Assembly: GCA_947165255.1 (NCBI GenBank)
Contig: CAMUZR010000017.1
Coordinates: 1 to 62,845 of the forward strand
Length of the DNA: 62,845 nt
From: an uncultured Bacteroidales bacterium
GTDB taxonomy: Bacteria > Bacteroidota > Bacteroidia > Bacteroidales > P3
Direction: 5' to 3'
Shown here: piece after piece, positions 1-7,698 of the stretch
Position numbering within the stretch: the stretch's first letter is position 1
Layout of the letters: each line of letters begins with the position of its first letter
Notes under the pieces: generated by a model
Database searches by the model: none
The model's input: only the letters and a program-made list of their open reading frames with translations
Told to the model about the DNA's origin: nothing
Position numbers and translations under genes: made by a program

Positions 1-40
1 CTAGCGTTCATCCTGAGCCAGGATCAAACTCTTCATTGTA
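1..40 (-). rRNA. 16S rRNA gene, 5' end only (runs off the window)
   Basis: Read on the minus strand, the first 40 bases give the conserved 16S start, including AGAGTTTGATCCTGGCTCAG followed by GATGAACGCTAG. The exact mature 5' end is inferred to be near 36-40. The rest of the gene and operon lies outside the window. The extended GATGAACGCTAG form fits Bacteroidota. Confidence 0.97.
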
Positions 41-195
41 AGAATTGCTTGTTTTTTTAAACCTTTGACTCGTCTGTGTCATCAACCTCCAACCCTGTTG
101 AAGGCTTTTGAGACACACGCTATCTCATGTTCCAAGAATTTCAAAGTTCTCTTGCTTTTTTTATCAACCGTTGTTGTTGTCCCGAAAAGCGAGTG

Positions 196-226
196 CAAAG
201 ATACGACCTTTTTTGAAACTGCCAAA
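196..226 (-). promoter_or_regulatory. rRNA operon promoter (Bacteroidota consensus)
   Basis: On the minus strand TTTG (226-223) is followed after 19 nt by TATCTTTG (203-196), an exact match to the Bacteroidota -33/-7 promoter. The predicted transcription start is near 191, giving a leader of about 150 nt before 16S. The rest of 41-565 is AT-rich upstream DNA with no supported gene. Confidence 0.8.
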
Positions 227-552
227 TTTTTTTTTCATTTTTTTCTTCTATCAAAGTTTAATCAACTAGATTTCAGCACTAAAATTTTTCAATTTTTTTT
301 CGTCTATTGGAGAAAATCGGCTGCAAAATAGCCCCAAAAATGTAAAATCTTATCATTTTTTCGCCTAAGTCGATATATTCACATGTTGATAACGCTATAA
401 ATTACTATATATCTGAATGTTACTTGATTTTACACACTATATGAAACACAACTTATTCAATTGATTTACAGTAAAATACTATATTTCTAATCAAACCAAA
501 AGTATGTTTTCAGAATCGATATAAACAGGGAAAAGTAACCTTTTTGAGACAA

Positions 553-597
553 AAAATGGAAAAAAAAAGGTTCCATCCTGACCTAGATGGAACCTTT
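553..597 (-). terminator. Intrinsic terminator overlapping the alkD-like stop codon
   Basis: A 12-bp perfect stem (586-597 pairs with 566-577) encloses the 8-nt loop 578-585. On the minus strand a T-run follows (568-561, then a second run at 556-551). The TAG stop of the upstream gene (585-583) lies in the loop, so the ascending arm is coding sequence. Confidence 0.85.
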
Positions 598-1314
598 CAG
601 ATAATCTTTTCTTATTTCTGGAGGGAAATGCTCGATGGCATAGCGCAGGGTGGTGCGGGGCATTGAACGATAGCGCGGAGCCAAATAATCCACCAGGGCC
701 TGGCTGTCGTGCTTGCCCACCTCGCGCAGCAGCCAGCCCACGGCCTTATGGATAAGGTCGTGCGGGTGGCCCATAAGCCGATCGGCAATGGCCAGGCAGT
801 CGTCGAACTGCCCCTGTCGGACGAACGCCATGCAGCTCACCATGGCAATACGCTGCTCCCACAGGCTGTGCCCTTCGGCGGCCAGCTCGTAAAGCAGGTG
901 TCGGTCGGTCTTGTCCAGCAGCCAAGCGCCCAAAATCTCATAGCAGGAAAGGTCGACCAAATCCCAATTATTAATATATAATGTATAAGAGAGATAAAAA
1001 TCGACACACCGCTGCTGCATTGCGGGATCCTTCTTGGCGTGGCGGAACAACTGCACCAACACCAGCAGGGCCGCCAGCCGCACCTCGTGATACTCCGACC
1101 GGATGCACTCCTCCAAATCGACAAAGGTGCAGGTACGCCAAAGCCGTTTCACCACCTGACGTGTGACAGGCACCTTCAGTCCAAGAAAGACATCTCCTTC
1201 GCCATACTGGCCTGGGCCGGTCTTGAAAAAGCGAGCAAGGTTCACTGCCTGGGCCTCGTCGCGGAGGTCCACAATGGAGGTGTATAGCAGACTCTTGCCG
1301 TCTTGCCTATCCAT
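583..1314 (-). CDS. DNA alkylation repair protein, AlkD-like DNA glycosylase
   Basis: This 243-residue protein matches the HEAT-like AlkD family, which excises N3- and N7-alkylated purines without base flipping. Visible family signatures are GPGQYGEGD (33-41), a HEVRLAALL helix near 76-84, NNWDLVD at 115-121 and EQRIAMVS at 153-160. By alignment with the family, W117, D121 and R155 correspond to the key Trp/Asp/Arg of the active site. Length is normal for the family. It is the last gene of a minus-strand run starting with the rhodanese gene, 14 bp after the YD-like protein gene, and ends inside a strong terminator. Cytoplasmic base-excision repair is the expected role; substrate range cannot be read from sequence. 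Confidence 0.9.
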   Translation of the reverse strand: MDRQDGKSLLYTSIVDLRDEAQAVNLARFFKTGPGQYGEGDVFLGLKVPVTRQVVKRLWRTCTFVDLEECIRSEYHEVRLAALLVLVQLFRHAKKDPAMQQRCVDFYLSYTLYINNWDLVDLSCYEILGAWLLDKTDRHLLYELAAEGHSLWEQRIAMVSCMAFVRQGQFDDCLAIADRLMGHPHDLIHKAVGWLLREVGKHDSQALVDYLAPRYRSMPRTTLRYAIEHFPPEIRKDYLKGSI

Positions 1315-1328
1315 AACCTTATTATATA

Positions 1329-2525
1329 TTATTTGACAATCAGACTGCCCGTACGCAACTGACCATGCTGTACCACGCAGACCCGATAGCAGCCCGAGGC
1401 GAGTGAGGCCACGCTGAAGCTGTTGGAAGCACTGCTAACCGTGCCGGTCAGCACCACCCGTCCCATCAAGTCAATCACCTGCAGACGGGCCATCTCGGAC
1501 GTGAGCCCGTCAACAGAAACTCGGCTCTCGGCCGGATTGGGGCAAAAAGTCAAATTGCCATACTGGGCCACCTCGCTTATGGCCAGCGTCCGGTTGCCAT
1601 AAGAGTAGATATAGTCACAGAAATGCTGCAACCGATGTTCGGTATCCAGTCCGTACCAACGTTCAGTGGTGTAAACCCGTGTATTGGAGTAAGTCTTCGG
1701 ACGCGACATCTCGGGCGACCACGGCATCAGCGTTTCGTCCAAGGTCATCTGCTCGTCAAAGAGATACTCGCTGCGTTCCGACTCCTGGCCAGAAACGTCA
1801 TAGCGGTGGAACTCGGTACAGTTGCCCTGCGGGTCGTAGACATAGGTCTGCCTGCCGTTGAACTGCCAGCTGCCCGAGCCTCCATACAGGCTGTCCGCCA
1901 CCTCCTGGGTTCTCCCCTCGGCATCGTAGCGGTATGTGAGCTTCTCGTCGGGGCTCAGGCCGCTGCCGTTATAGGCGAACCATAGCTCCTCAAACAGCCG
2001 TCCCCCCACATAGCTATACTCCACCTTTTGGTACTGGACGCCGCTCATGGTCAGCGTGGTCAGCACAATCTGGTTGTCGGCATTATAGCTGTACGCATAC
2101 ACGCCGCCCAACTGCCAAACGCCGTCGAAGTCGTTATAGTTGGTACGTGAAGCAATGTTGCCAGCCGCGTCGTAGGTGTAGTCTATATAGTAGACATTCT
2201 TCCAGTTGCCGTCCAGCAGCTGCCAGCCCGCCAGACGGACCATCTGGCCCTGCTCGTTGTAGAAAAGCGAGTCAATGACCGAAAAGCCGCCTTGCTCCAC
2301 CTCCGACACTGCCACAAGCTGGTTGCGCTCATTATATAAGAAAGAACAGGAACTGAACCTGTCGTCCGAGTAAATTTCATTCAGCTGATACCTATACGAA
2401 TTCTTAGCCGCCATCTGCTCGATGGCATTCAGGCGATGTTCCTTCTGTTTGTATCGGCTCAGTGGCTGTGCCATAGCCGTAAGGCTGCACAGCAACAATG
2501 TAAAAGCAATAAATATATTTCTCAT
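1329..2525 (-). CDS. Secreted YD-repeat-like protein with T9SS sorting domain
   Basis: 398 residues. A Sec signal peptide is clear (MRNIFIAFTLLLCSLTAMAQ). The body holds several imperfect YD/RHS-like strands (DYTYDAAGN, YAYSYNADNQ, TYRYDAEGR, TYVYDPQGN), suggesting a small beta-rich repeat fold. The last 75 or so residues form a type A T9SS C-terminal domain: FCPNPAESRVSV, then VIDLMGRVVLTG, and a final SLIVK. The protein is therefore expected to cross the outer membrane by type IX secretion and be anchored or released there. No catalytic motif was recognised. It lies 12 bp after a small hydrophobic protein gene and 14 bp before the alkD-like gene, so cotranscription is likely. Confidence 0.8.
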   Translation of the reverse strand: MRNIFIAFTLLLCSLTAMAQPLSRYKQKEHRLNAIEQMAAKNSYRYQLNEIYSDDRFSSCSFLYNERNQLVAVSEVEQGGFSVIDSLFYNEQGQMVRLAGWQLLDGNWKNVYYIDYTYDAAGNIASRTNYNDFDGVWQLGGVYAYSYNADNQIVLTTLTMSGVQYQKVEYSYVGGRLFEELWFAYNGSGLSPDEKLTYRYDAEGRTQEVADSLYGGSGSWQFNGRQTYVYDPQGNCTEFHRYDVSGQESERSEYLFDEQMTLDETLMPWSPEMSRPKTYSNTRVYTTERWYGLDTEHRLQHFCDYIYSYGNRTLAISEVAQYGNLTFCPNPAESRVSVDGLTSEMARLQVIDLMGRVVLTGTVSSASNSFSVASLASGCYRVCVVQHGQLRTGSLIVK

Positions 2526-2537
2526 AAGGTAATAAAT

Positions 2538-2777
2538 TTAATGTAATTCAAACTTGAAATAATGGTTGCGGATGCGCCATTCATAGATGAGCCACAGCAC
2601 GAAATAGCCATTGGTGAACACCTCGTAGAGCCACGTCCATGGGCTGGCCAAATGCAGGAACCGCTTGACCACCCACAGCACCACGTCCACCACAAACAGC
2701 GCATCCCACACCTGCTCGCGGTCGGAAAACTCCAGCCTCACCTTGCCGCGCTTCTGCACCAACGTCAGACGTGCCAT
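2538..2777 (-). CDS. Small hydrophobic protein of unknown function
   Basis: 79 residues with no family recognised. A basic N-terminus (MARLTLVQKRGKVRLEF) is followed by two hydrophobic, Trp-rich stretches (roughly 28-45 and 50-66), which could be a membrane hairpin, and a polar tail. It fits tightly between the rhodanese gene (10 bp upstream) and the YD-like gene (12 bp downstream) on the same strand. That spacing is the main reason for calling it real. No signal peptide. Start chosen as the only ATG giving the full conserved-looking N-terminus. Confidence 0.6.
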   Translation of the reverse strand: MARLTLVQKRGKVRLEFSDREQVWDALFVVDVVLWVVKRFLHLASPWTWLYEVFTNGYFVLWLIYEWRIRNHYFKFELH

Positions 2778-2787
2778 CGGCCCTCGG

Positions 2788-3231
2788 CTATTTCACCACC
2801 GGCTTACCGGCCTTCTGCCAAGCGTCGATGCCGCCGTCCAGGTTGAGCACCTTATAGCCCATCTTGACCAGCACCTGGGTGGCCGCGAGGCTGCGGCGTC
2901 CGCGCTGGCAGTAAACGGCAATGGTCTTATCCTTGGGCAGTGCGGCGGCCTTCACGTTCTCCTCAAAAGCCTTGACCCACTCCACATTCCTGGCGCCCTT
3001 CAGGTGTCCGGCGGCAAACTCCTTGGCTGTCCGCACATCCACCAGCACCACATCGTTCTGCCTAATGGCCTTGGAAAAGGGGTCTACCGAAAGGGTGGTA
3101 AAGCCGTCATGCTGTTCTTTTTGGCAGCACTGGTCGTTGCTGTTCTTTGCGCCGCAACTGGCCGCGGGCTGCTGCGCAACCCCTATAAAGGAGAGCAACA
3201 CCGATGCTAGAAATAAAAATAACTTCTTCAT
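2788..3231 (-). CDS. Secreted rhodanese-like sulfurtransferase
   Basis: 147 residues: signal peptide (about 1-19, ending GVAQ), a Cys-rich linker (CGAKNSNDQCC, 26-36) and one rhodanese domain. The domain shows VVLVDVRTAKEFAAGHLKGA (61-80), the active-site loop VYCQRGRRS with C108, and the terminal LDGGIDAWQ motif. The catalytic Cys and CxxGxR loop suggest a working persulfide carrier in the periplasm. The substrate is unknown. The extra Cys-rich linker might hold a metal or a second thiol relay (inference). First gene of the four-gene minus-strand run ending with the alkD-like gene. Confidence 0.88.
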   Translation of the reverse strand: MKKLFLFLASVLLSFIGVAQQPAASCGAKNSNDQCCQKEQHDGFTTLSVDPFSKAIRQNDVVLVDVRTAKEFAAGHLKGARNVEWVKAFEENVKAAALPKDKTIAVYCQRGRRSLAATQVLVKMGYKVLNLDGGIDAWQKAGKPVVK

Positions 3232-3274
3232 AACAAAATATTTACGTTATACAATCAAAAACGTTTCAGCCAAA

Positions 3275-3282
3275 CAAATTTA
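3275..3282 (-). promoter_or_regulatory. Candidate -7 box for the rhodanese operon
   Basis: TAAATTTG on the minus strand matches TAnnTTTG. The predicted start is near 3270, a 39-nt leader. No clean -33 TTTG is present at the right distance (GTTG at 3305-3302), so confidence is moderate. Confidence 0.5.
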
Positions 3283-3415
3283 CACAAAAAAACCAAAACA
3301 ACAACACTTCACCACCTAAATAGTTCGCGTCCCCCTGCCGAAACGCCCGTTGTTGAGGCCGCTCTTGATGCGGCGCCCCGCCTACCGAGGCGCTGTCGCT
3401 CTTCTGCAGATTTTG

Positions 3416-3458
3416 GATAGGTAATAGAACATCCATACACGAACTATAGAACATCCAT
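3416..3458. repeat. 11-bp-phased intergenic repeat, copy 1
   Basis: The 13-mer ATAGAACATCCAT occurs at 3424-3436 and 3446-3458, exactly 22 bp (two 11-bp steps) apart, preceded by GGATAG at 3415-3420. It lies in the divergent gap between the rhodanese and NACHT genes. Similar ATAG/GAAC units with 11-bp period occur at 26298 and 49040. The rest of 3306-3610 is GC-rich and shows no supported gene. Confidence 0.6.
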
Positions 3459-3614
3459 CAAGGATATACTGGAGCCACGGCGGAGGAAGAAGCCGCGACG
3501 GCCCGCGCCACAGCGGAGCCTATGTGTCATGCCTGCGGCACGGGGCAGCCTGCGAGAAAAAAAAACGACGGCTACTGCCGCCGCGGCCGAAAGTGGTGTG
3601 GAATGCAAAAAGAA

Positions 3615-3646
3615 TTTGTTAAGTTCGGAGAAAAAACGTATCTTTG
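3615..3646 (+). promoter_or_regulatory. Promoter of the NACHT-TPR gene
   Basis: TTTG (3615-3618), 20 nt, then TATCTTTG (3639-3646) is a full-consensus Bacteroidota promoter. The predicted start is near 3651, leaving a 64-nt leader. The gene thus looks transcribed alone under the housekeeping sigma factor. Confidence 0.8.
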
Positions 3647-3714
3647 TAAAATTGGAAAACGTATAGTCACTACATATAAAATCCTAAAATAAAACCCATT
3701 AACACAAAAACACT

Positions 3715-5880
3715 ATGGCAGTACTTGGACTTGGTCTTGACGACATATTAGCCGTATTGGAATTCATTAATATAAAGAAGGTCTTTCGAGCCTGCAAACG
3801 CAAATGGGGAAAGCACCAGATTAGCGACGAGTTGCGCAACGATTTCTCTGGTTATTATCCCAACCCCCATTATATTCCCCTGTGCTTTTCCGTTATCAAT
3901 GCCAACAAGACCGAGCATGACGACCCTCGGCCACTCCTGGACTATCTCCTGAGCCAGGTGCTGGAGAGCAAGGCACCGAGGCACTACCTCCTTTTGGGCG
4001 ACGCCGGCACAGGGAAGACCGCCGCGCTGGTCCACCTGTACGCCAAGTACGTGCAGAAGCACCCTTTCACCGACCGTATAACCCTCCTTTCGCTTCGGGG
4101 CGGAACCGAAATTGAAGACATAAATCAGCTCCTGGCGAAGAAAGGCAAGAAAGAGCTTCTGCTGCTCGATGCCTTGGACGAAAACCAAAGGGCGCGAAAG
4201 CCCGACGAATTCGTTCAATTTAGCGACGAGCTGAGCAGTGTATGCAGCCAATTCGACCATGTGATTATCACCTGTAGGCCACAGCTTTTTGAGAGCGAAT
4301 CGCAGGAAGCCGATGCCATACAGTCGCGCCTGGGCGAGAAGTGGAGCAAATACAACCGGCTGAGGCTGTCCGACCTCAGCGAAAGGCAATTCGAAACATT
4401 CTTGGGAAAAAAATACGCCTCCTACCCGAAGAGGCTCGCTGCGGCCAAGGGGATAGTTGATTCCCTCGATGAAAAAGCCAAGAGCGTATTCTTCCGCCCA
4501 ATAATACTATCCCACCTCGACGACATTGTGGACGAGGCCGTCAGCCACAACCGCAAACCGCAGAATGTTCTTGAGATATATGACATAATCGTAGCGAAAC
4601 AGATTGACCGAGAACTAAATAAGCAGCCCACTCCCCCAAGAGACATTGAAGGGCAACGGCAACACTGGTGGGACATCACATCCGAAGTGGCGGGCTATAT
4701 GTACCAGAACGATAAATCCTCCTTGACCCGTGAAGAATTGGAGGCGATACCGACCTTACCAAAGGACACGAGCCCCAGGCAGCGCATCTGGTTCACCACC
4801 CGCAGGGGCGATAAGGGATATGAGTTCTTGCACAGGTCATTCTACGAGTATTTTATGGCCTACCGCTTCCTTCTTTATCCTGATGAGATAGGGTCGGTGT
4901 ACAACATGGACTTTGCCCTGCAGCTTTACGGCGACCTGACGGAAGCCGTAATTAGCGAGAAGGATGTTCGTTTTGCCAACCTGGACAAGCTGCCCTCTGA
5001 TGTATTTGCCCGCTCGCAATTCTATATAGGCTTCGAGTTTTGGAGTATCCATCGCTATGAAGAAGCGGAGAAAAGATACCGACAAGCGTTGGACACCTTC
5101 CGCCAGTTGGCAGAACACAGCCCAGAATACTACCTGCCCAACGTGGCAGAGGCACTAGATGGCTTGGCAGCCCTACACAGCGTCACTGACCGAACCGCCG
5201 AGGCCGAAAAGGAATACAACGAGGCTTTGGACATTTTAAAAACAATCCCAGATAAAAATCAAGATGTATACATGCGTCATAGGGCTCGGATACTGCACAA
5301 CTTGTCCATCCTTCATTCAAAGACCGACCATTTGAGCGAAGCCATAATGGAATGCAATGTGGCCTTAGGCATATTCCAAAAGTTGGCAAAAAAACACTTC
5401 GAAATCTATGGGCCTTATGTAGCCATATCGCTAAACACATTGGCCAATCTCCACAGAATTGACAAACTGCCGGACAAGGCCGAGGCAGAATATACAGAGG
5501 CATTGGGAATCTATCGAGAGTTGGTTGAAGCGGGGCTTAAGGAATATCAGCCTGGCATGACCACGATTCTGATCAGCATGGCCGACTTCCACCGCAAAAA
5601 CAAGCGGCTGGACAAGGCCGAGGAGGAATTCAAAGAAGCCTTAGCCATCTTCAGAAAGTTGGGCGACAAGATTCCTAATGCCTACTTGCCCTCTGAGGCA
5701 ACGACACTTTACGGCCTGGCACTGCTCTATAAGGACAAGGGCGACCTTTCGGCAGCTGAGAGCGCAGCTGAGGAGAGTCTGGAGAAATACCGCAAGCTGG
5801 CAGAAAAAAGCCATGAGGCATTTGACAAAAATGTGGCAAAAGTTGAAAAACTCCTTGCCGAAATCCGCGCTAGGCGGTGA
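3715..5880 (+). CDS. NACHT-type STAND NTPase with C-terminal TPR array
   Basis: 721 residues. Residues 1-70 are a short N-terminal region with an amphipathic start and no recognised effector domain. The NTPase follows: Walker A GDAGTGKT (95-102), Walker B LLLLDALDE (148-156) with the double-acidic DxxDE form typical of NACHT, and an Arg-bearing sensor strand VIITCRPQ (183-190). FLHRSFYEYFMA (371-382) matches the conserved motif closing many NACHT modules. From about 440 to the end come five or so kinesin-light-chain-like TPRs of about 42 residues (for example AEKRYRQALDTFRQLAE, AEAEYTEALGIYRELVE, AEEEFKEALAIFRKLGD). In known bacterial NACHT proteins the C-terminal repeats sense a phage or stress signal and the NTPase drives oligomerisation. 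Immune function here is inference. Single-gene unit with its own promoter. Confidence 0.85.
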   Translation: MAVLGLGLDDILAVLEFINIKKVFRACKRKWGKHQISDELRNDFSGYYPNPHYIPLCFSVINANKTEHDDPRPLLDYLLSQVLESKAPRHYLLLGDAGTGKTAALVHLYAKYVQKHPFTDRITLLSLRGGTEIEDINQLLAKKGKKELLLLDALDENQRARKPDEFVQFSDELSSVCSQFDHVIITCRPQLFESESQEADAIQSRLGEKWSKYNRLRLSDLSERQFETFLGKKYASYPKRLAAAKGIVDSLDEKAKSVFFRPIILSHLDDIVDEAVSHNRKPQNVLEIYDIIVAKQIDRELNKQPTPPRDIEGQRQHWWDITSEVAGYMYQNDKSSLTREELEAIPTLPKDTSPRQRIWFTTRRGDKGYEFLHRSFYEYFMAYRFLLYPDEIGSVYNMDFALQLYGDLTEAVISEKDVRFANLDKLPSDVFARSQFYIGFEFWSIHRYEEAEKRYRQALDTFRQLAEHSPEYYLPNVAEALDGLAALHSVTDRTAEAEKEYNEALDILKTIPDKNQDVYMRHRARILHNLSILHSKTDHLSEAIMECNVALGIFQKLAKKHFEIYGPYVAISLNTLANLHRIDKLPDKAEAEYTEALGIYRELVEAGLKEYQPGMTTILISMADFHRKNKRLDKAEEEFKEALAIFRKLGDKIPNAYLPSEATTLYGLALLYKDKGDLSAAESAAEESLEKYRKLAEKSHEAFDKNVAKVEKLLAEIRARR

Positions 5881-5996
5881 GGAAGGCCACACGGCGCAAC
5901 GAGACGGAAAGGACTGCGGCGCACAGTGCTGTGGGTAGTTTTTGGCTGCGGCTGATCGAAAGTTTTTCTTTTTCTGGCCTGTTGCGGCATGGCTGG

Positions 5997-6299
5997 TCAG
6001 TCCAGGGCCTCGATGAGGAAGCTGACGGGGCGGAAGCCGTCGTTGCAGCTGAGGAGTGCGCTGTAGGGGTTCTTCATCCAGCCGTCGAAAAAGTTGCCTT
6101 CGCCGCGGGCGAGGGCTTCGACATATTCGCGCATAGTCTTCCAGGCTTCGGGGCAGAGGCCGTCGGGCTGGCGCCCGTCGACACTGGTCCAGGTCATGCC
6201 CTCGCACACGTCGCAGGTGTGTTCGATGGGGTTTTCGAGAAGTGCCTGGAGGTCTTTGTAGTCGGCCTTGCGCAGGGCGGTAATCTTCACTTTTTTCAT
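5997..6299 (-). CDS. TIGR04076 family protein
   Basis: 100 residues, beginning MKKVKITALRKADYKDLQAL and containing CDVCEGMTW, LCPEAWKTM, the GNFFDGWMKNPYSALLSC stretch and NDGFRPVSF, which I recognise as the TIGR04076 family of small proteins with unknown function. Conserved Cys residues (two near the N-terminus, one in LCPEAW, one in LLSCNDG) could bind a metal, which is inference. The ATG at 6299 is chosen over one 24 bp upstream because the family starts there and because the promoter -7 box would place the transcription start on this ATG. Monocistronic, convergent with the NACHT gene. The 116-bp gap between them shows T-rich tracts but no clear hairpin. Confidence 0.85.
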   Translation of the reverse strand: MKKVKITALRKADYKDLQALLENPIEHTCDVCEGMTWTSVDGRQPDGLCPEAWKTMREYVEALARGEGNFFDGWMKNPYSALLSCNDGFRPVSFLIEALD

Positions 6300-6303
6300 G
6301 TTG

Positions 6304-6311
6304 CAAAAGTA
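6304..6311 (-). promoter_or_regulatory. -7 box predicting a leaderless mRNA
   Basis: TACTTTTG on the minus strand matches TAnnTTTG. With the usual spacing (G at about -5), +1 falls on 6299, the A of the ATG. The -33 region holds TTTCC rather than TTTG. Confidence 0.55.
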
Positions 6312-6372
6312 CAAAAATCCCACTAGATAGCGGAAAAAACATTCGGCCGGGGCGGTGGAAAATGTACTTTTT

Positions 6373-6404
6373 TTTCAATATTCCATTGATTTTTCGTATT
6401 TTTG
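6373..6404 (+). promoter_or_regulatory. Promoter of the LysM-esterase gene
   Basis: TTTC (6373-6376), 20 nt, then TATTTTTG (6397-6404). The predicted start is near 6409, 22 nt before the ATG at 6431. It is divergent from the TIGR04076 promoter, the -7 boxes being 85 bp apart. Confidence 0.65.
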
Positions 6405-6430
6405 CAACCGCATTTTTTATTATTCGGAAC

Positions 6431-7432
6431 ATGAAAAGAATACTCTTGACGTTACTCATACTGCTGCCATCGTTGTCATTTGCACAAACCCTTACGGCCT
6501 TTCGCGGCGAGGTGCCCAACGCCTATAATTTCTGGGTGAGCACGCCGAAGGATTACGACTCGCTGAGTTCGGACACGCCGGTCATACTCTTTCTGCACGG
6601 TGCAAGCCTTTGCGGCCACAACCTGGAGCGGGTGCGCCGCTACGGGCCGCTGGACGCGCTGAAGATGGGACGCCAGATTGACGCCCTCATTATCGCCCCC
6701 CAGAACCCTGGGGGTGCGTGGAACCCGGACCGCATCAACCGCATAGTGGACTGGGTGTTTGAGCGCTACGCCTGCGACACGAACCGTTTTTACGTGATTG
6801 GCATGAGCCTGGGGGGCTACGGCACCATCGACTACTCGGCTGCCTATTCGGGACGCATAGCCGCCGCCATGGCGCTGTGCGGCGGGGGAAACCCCAAGAG
6901 CTACTGCGGGCTGAACGACCTGCCGCTGTGGATACTGCACGGCACGGCGGACCGCGCGGTGACGGTGGCACAGTCGCAGAAGGTGATAAACGGCATGTCC
7001 AAATGTGGGGAGAGCCCACGGCTGCGTTTTACGAAGCTGGCCGGGGTGGACCACGGCGGCCTGGCGCGCGCCTTTTACATAAACGAGACGTATGACTGGC
7101 TTTTCCAGCACCGCCTGGACTCGCCCGACCGACCGGTGAACACCGACTACGAAATCACGCCCGAACGGCTGCGCAAGGCCTATAAGGACATTGACCGCCA
7201 CGCCAATAACCTGATAGTGCGCAACGGCGGAAGCAAGAAGGGGGCCGAGGCGGCCGCGGACGACGCGGCCACGGGCAAGACGGGCGACAGCAAGTACCAC
7301 ACCATTCGCAAGGGCGACACCCTGGGGGCACTGGCCAAACGGTACGGCACCTCGGTGGGCAAGCTGTGCAAGCTGAACGGCATGAAAGAGACCACGGTGC
7401 TGCGGGTGGGCCGGAGGATAAGGGTGAGATAG
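6431..7432 (+). CDS. Secreted alpha/beta-hydrolase (esterase-like) with C-terminal LysM
   Basis: 333 residues from the ATG at 6431, chosen because it starts a clean signal peptide (MKRILLTLLILLPSLSFAQ). The hydrolase domain shows the oxyanion HGA motif in VILFLHGAS, the nucleophile elbow GMSLGGYG, an acid in ILHGTADRAV and the His in GVDHGGLA, so all triad members are present. A low-complexity Ala/Gly linker leads to one C-terminal LysM (HTIRKGDTLGALAKRYGTS ... LRVGRRIRVR). It probably acts as an envelope esterase or peptidase-like hydrolase held to peptidoglycan by the LysM. The substrate is unknown (acyl, feruloyl or peptide are all possible). Single gene with its own promoter. Confidence 0.85.
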   Translation: MKRILLTLLILLPSLSFAQTLTAFRGEVPNAYNFWVSTPKDYDSLSSDTPVILFLHGASLCGHNLERVRRYGPLDALKMGRQIDALIIAPQNPGGAWNPDRINRIVDWVFERYACDTNRFYVIGMSLGGYGTIDYSAAYSGRIAAAMALCGGGNPKSYCGLNDLPLWILHGTADRAVTVAQSQKVINGMSKCGESPRLRFTKLAGVDHGGLARAFYINETYDWLFQHRLDSPDRPVNTDYEITPERLRKAYKDIDRHANNLIVRNGGSKKGAEAAADDAATGKTGDSKYHTIRKGDTLGALAKRYGTSVGKLCKLNGMKETTVLRVGRRIRVR

Positions 7433-7612
7433 TTTCTTGGGCTTTTTCCTTGTGAGCCAGGCCGGCACCGAAAGCCTGGGTTTGGCTCTATGCGGAGGCG
7501 ACAGACTGGCCGCAGGGCCTGACTGGCATTGCCAATAGTTACGCACTAGCGGCCGAGAGGGCCGAAGCATGGTAAAAACGTGGGTAACTTCCTATGCTAC
7601 TGCTATATAAAT

Positions 7613-7644
7613 AGTACCCCAACCCTGAAAGGGCTGGGGGTACT
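7613..7644. repeat. Hairpin with CCCTGAAAGGG core
   Basis: AGTACCCC (7613-7620) pairs with the complementary right arm ending at 7644. The inner core CCCTGAAAGGG (7623-7633) forms the tip. The stem has one mismatch and one bulge. The same CCCT(TTC)AGGG-type core recurs at 9531-9543. It may be a dispersed palindromic element and may also terminate transcription between the convergent esterase and FISUMP genes. Confidence 0.55.
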
Positions 7645-7665
7645 CAACAACGAAAAAGAACTATT

Positions 7666-7681
7666 ACTGTTAGCTAACAGT
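7666..7681 (-). terminator. Possible terminator of the FISUMP gene
   Basis: A perfect 16-bp palindrome, ACTGTTAGCTAACAGT, sits 17 bp after the stop codon and is followed on the minus strand by a T-rich stretch. As a hairpin its tip would be strained, so a protein-binding site is an alternative. Confidence 0.4.
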
Positions 7682-7698
7682 CTAAGAAAGGGAGAGAC

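Noticed and set aside
65..331. 88-codon plus-strand open frame beside the rRNA gene
   Set aside because: Low-complexity Phe/Lys-rich translation of AT-rich leader DNA that spans the rRNA promoter; no start context or homology.
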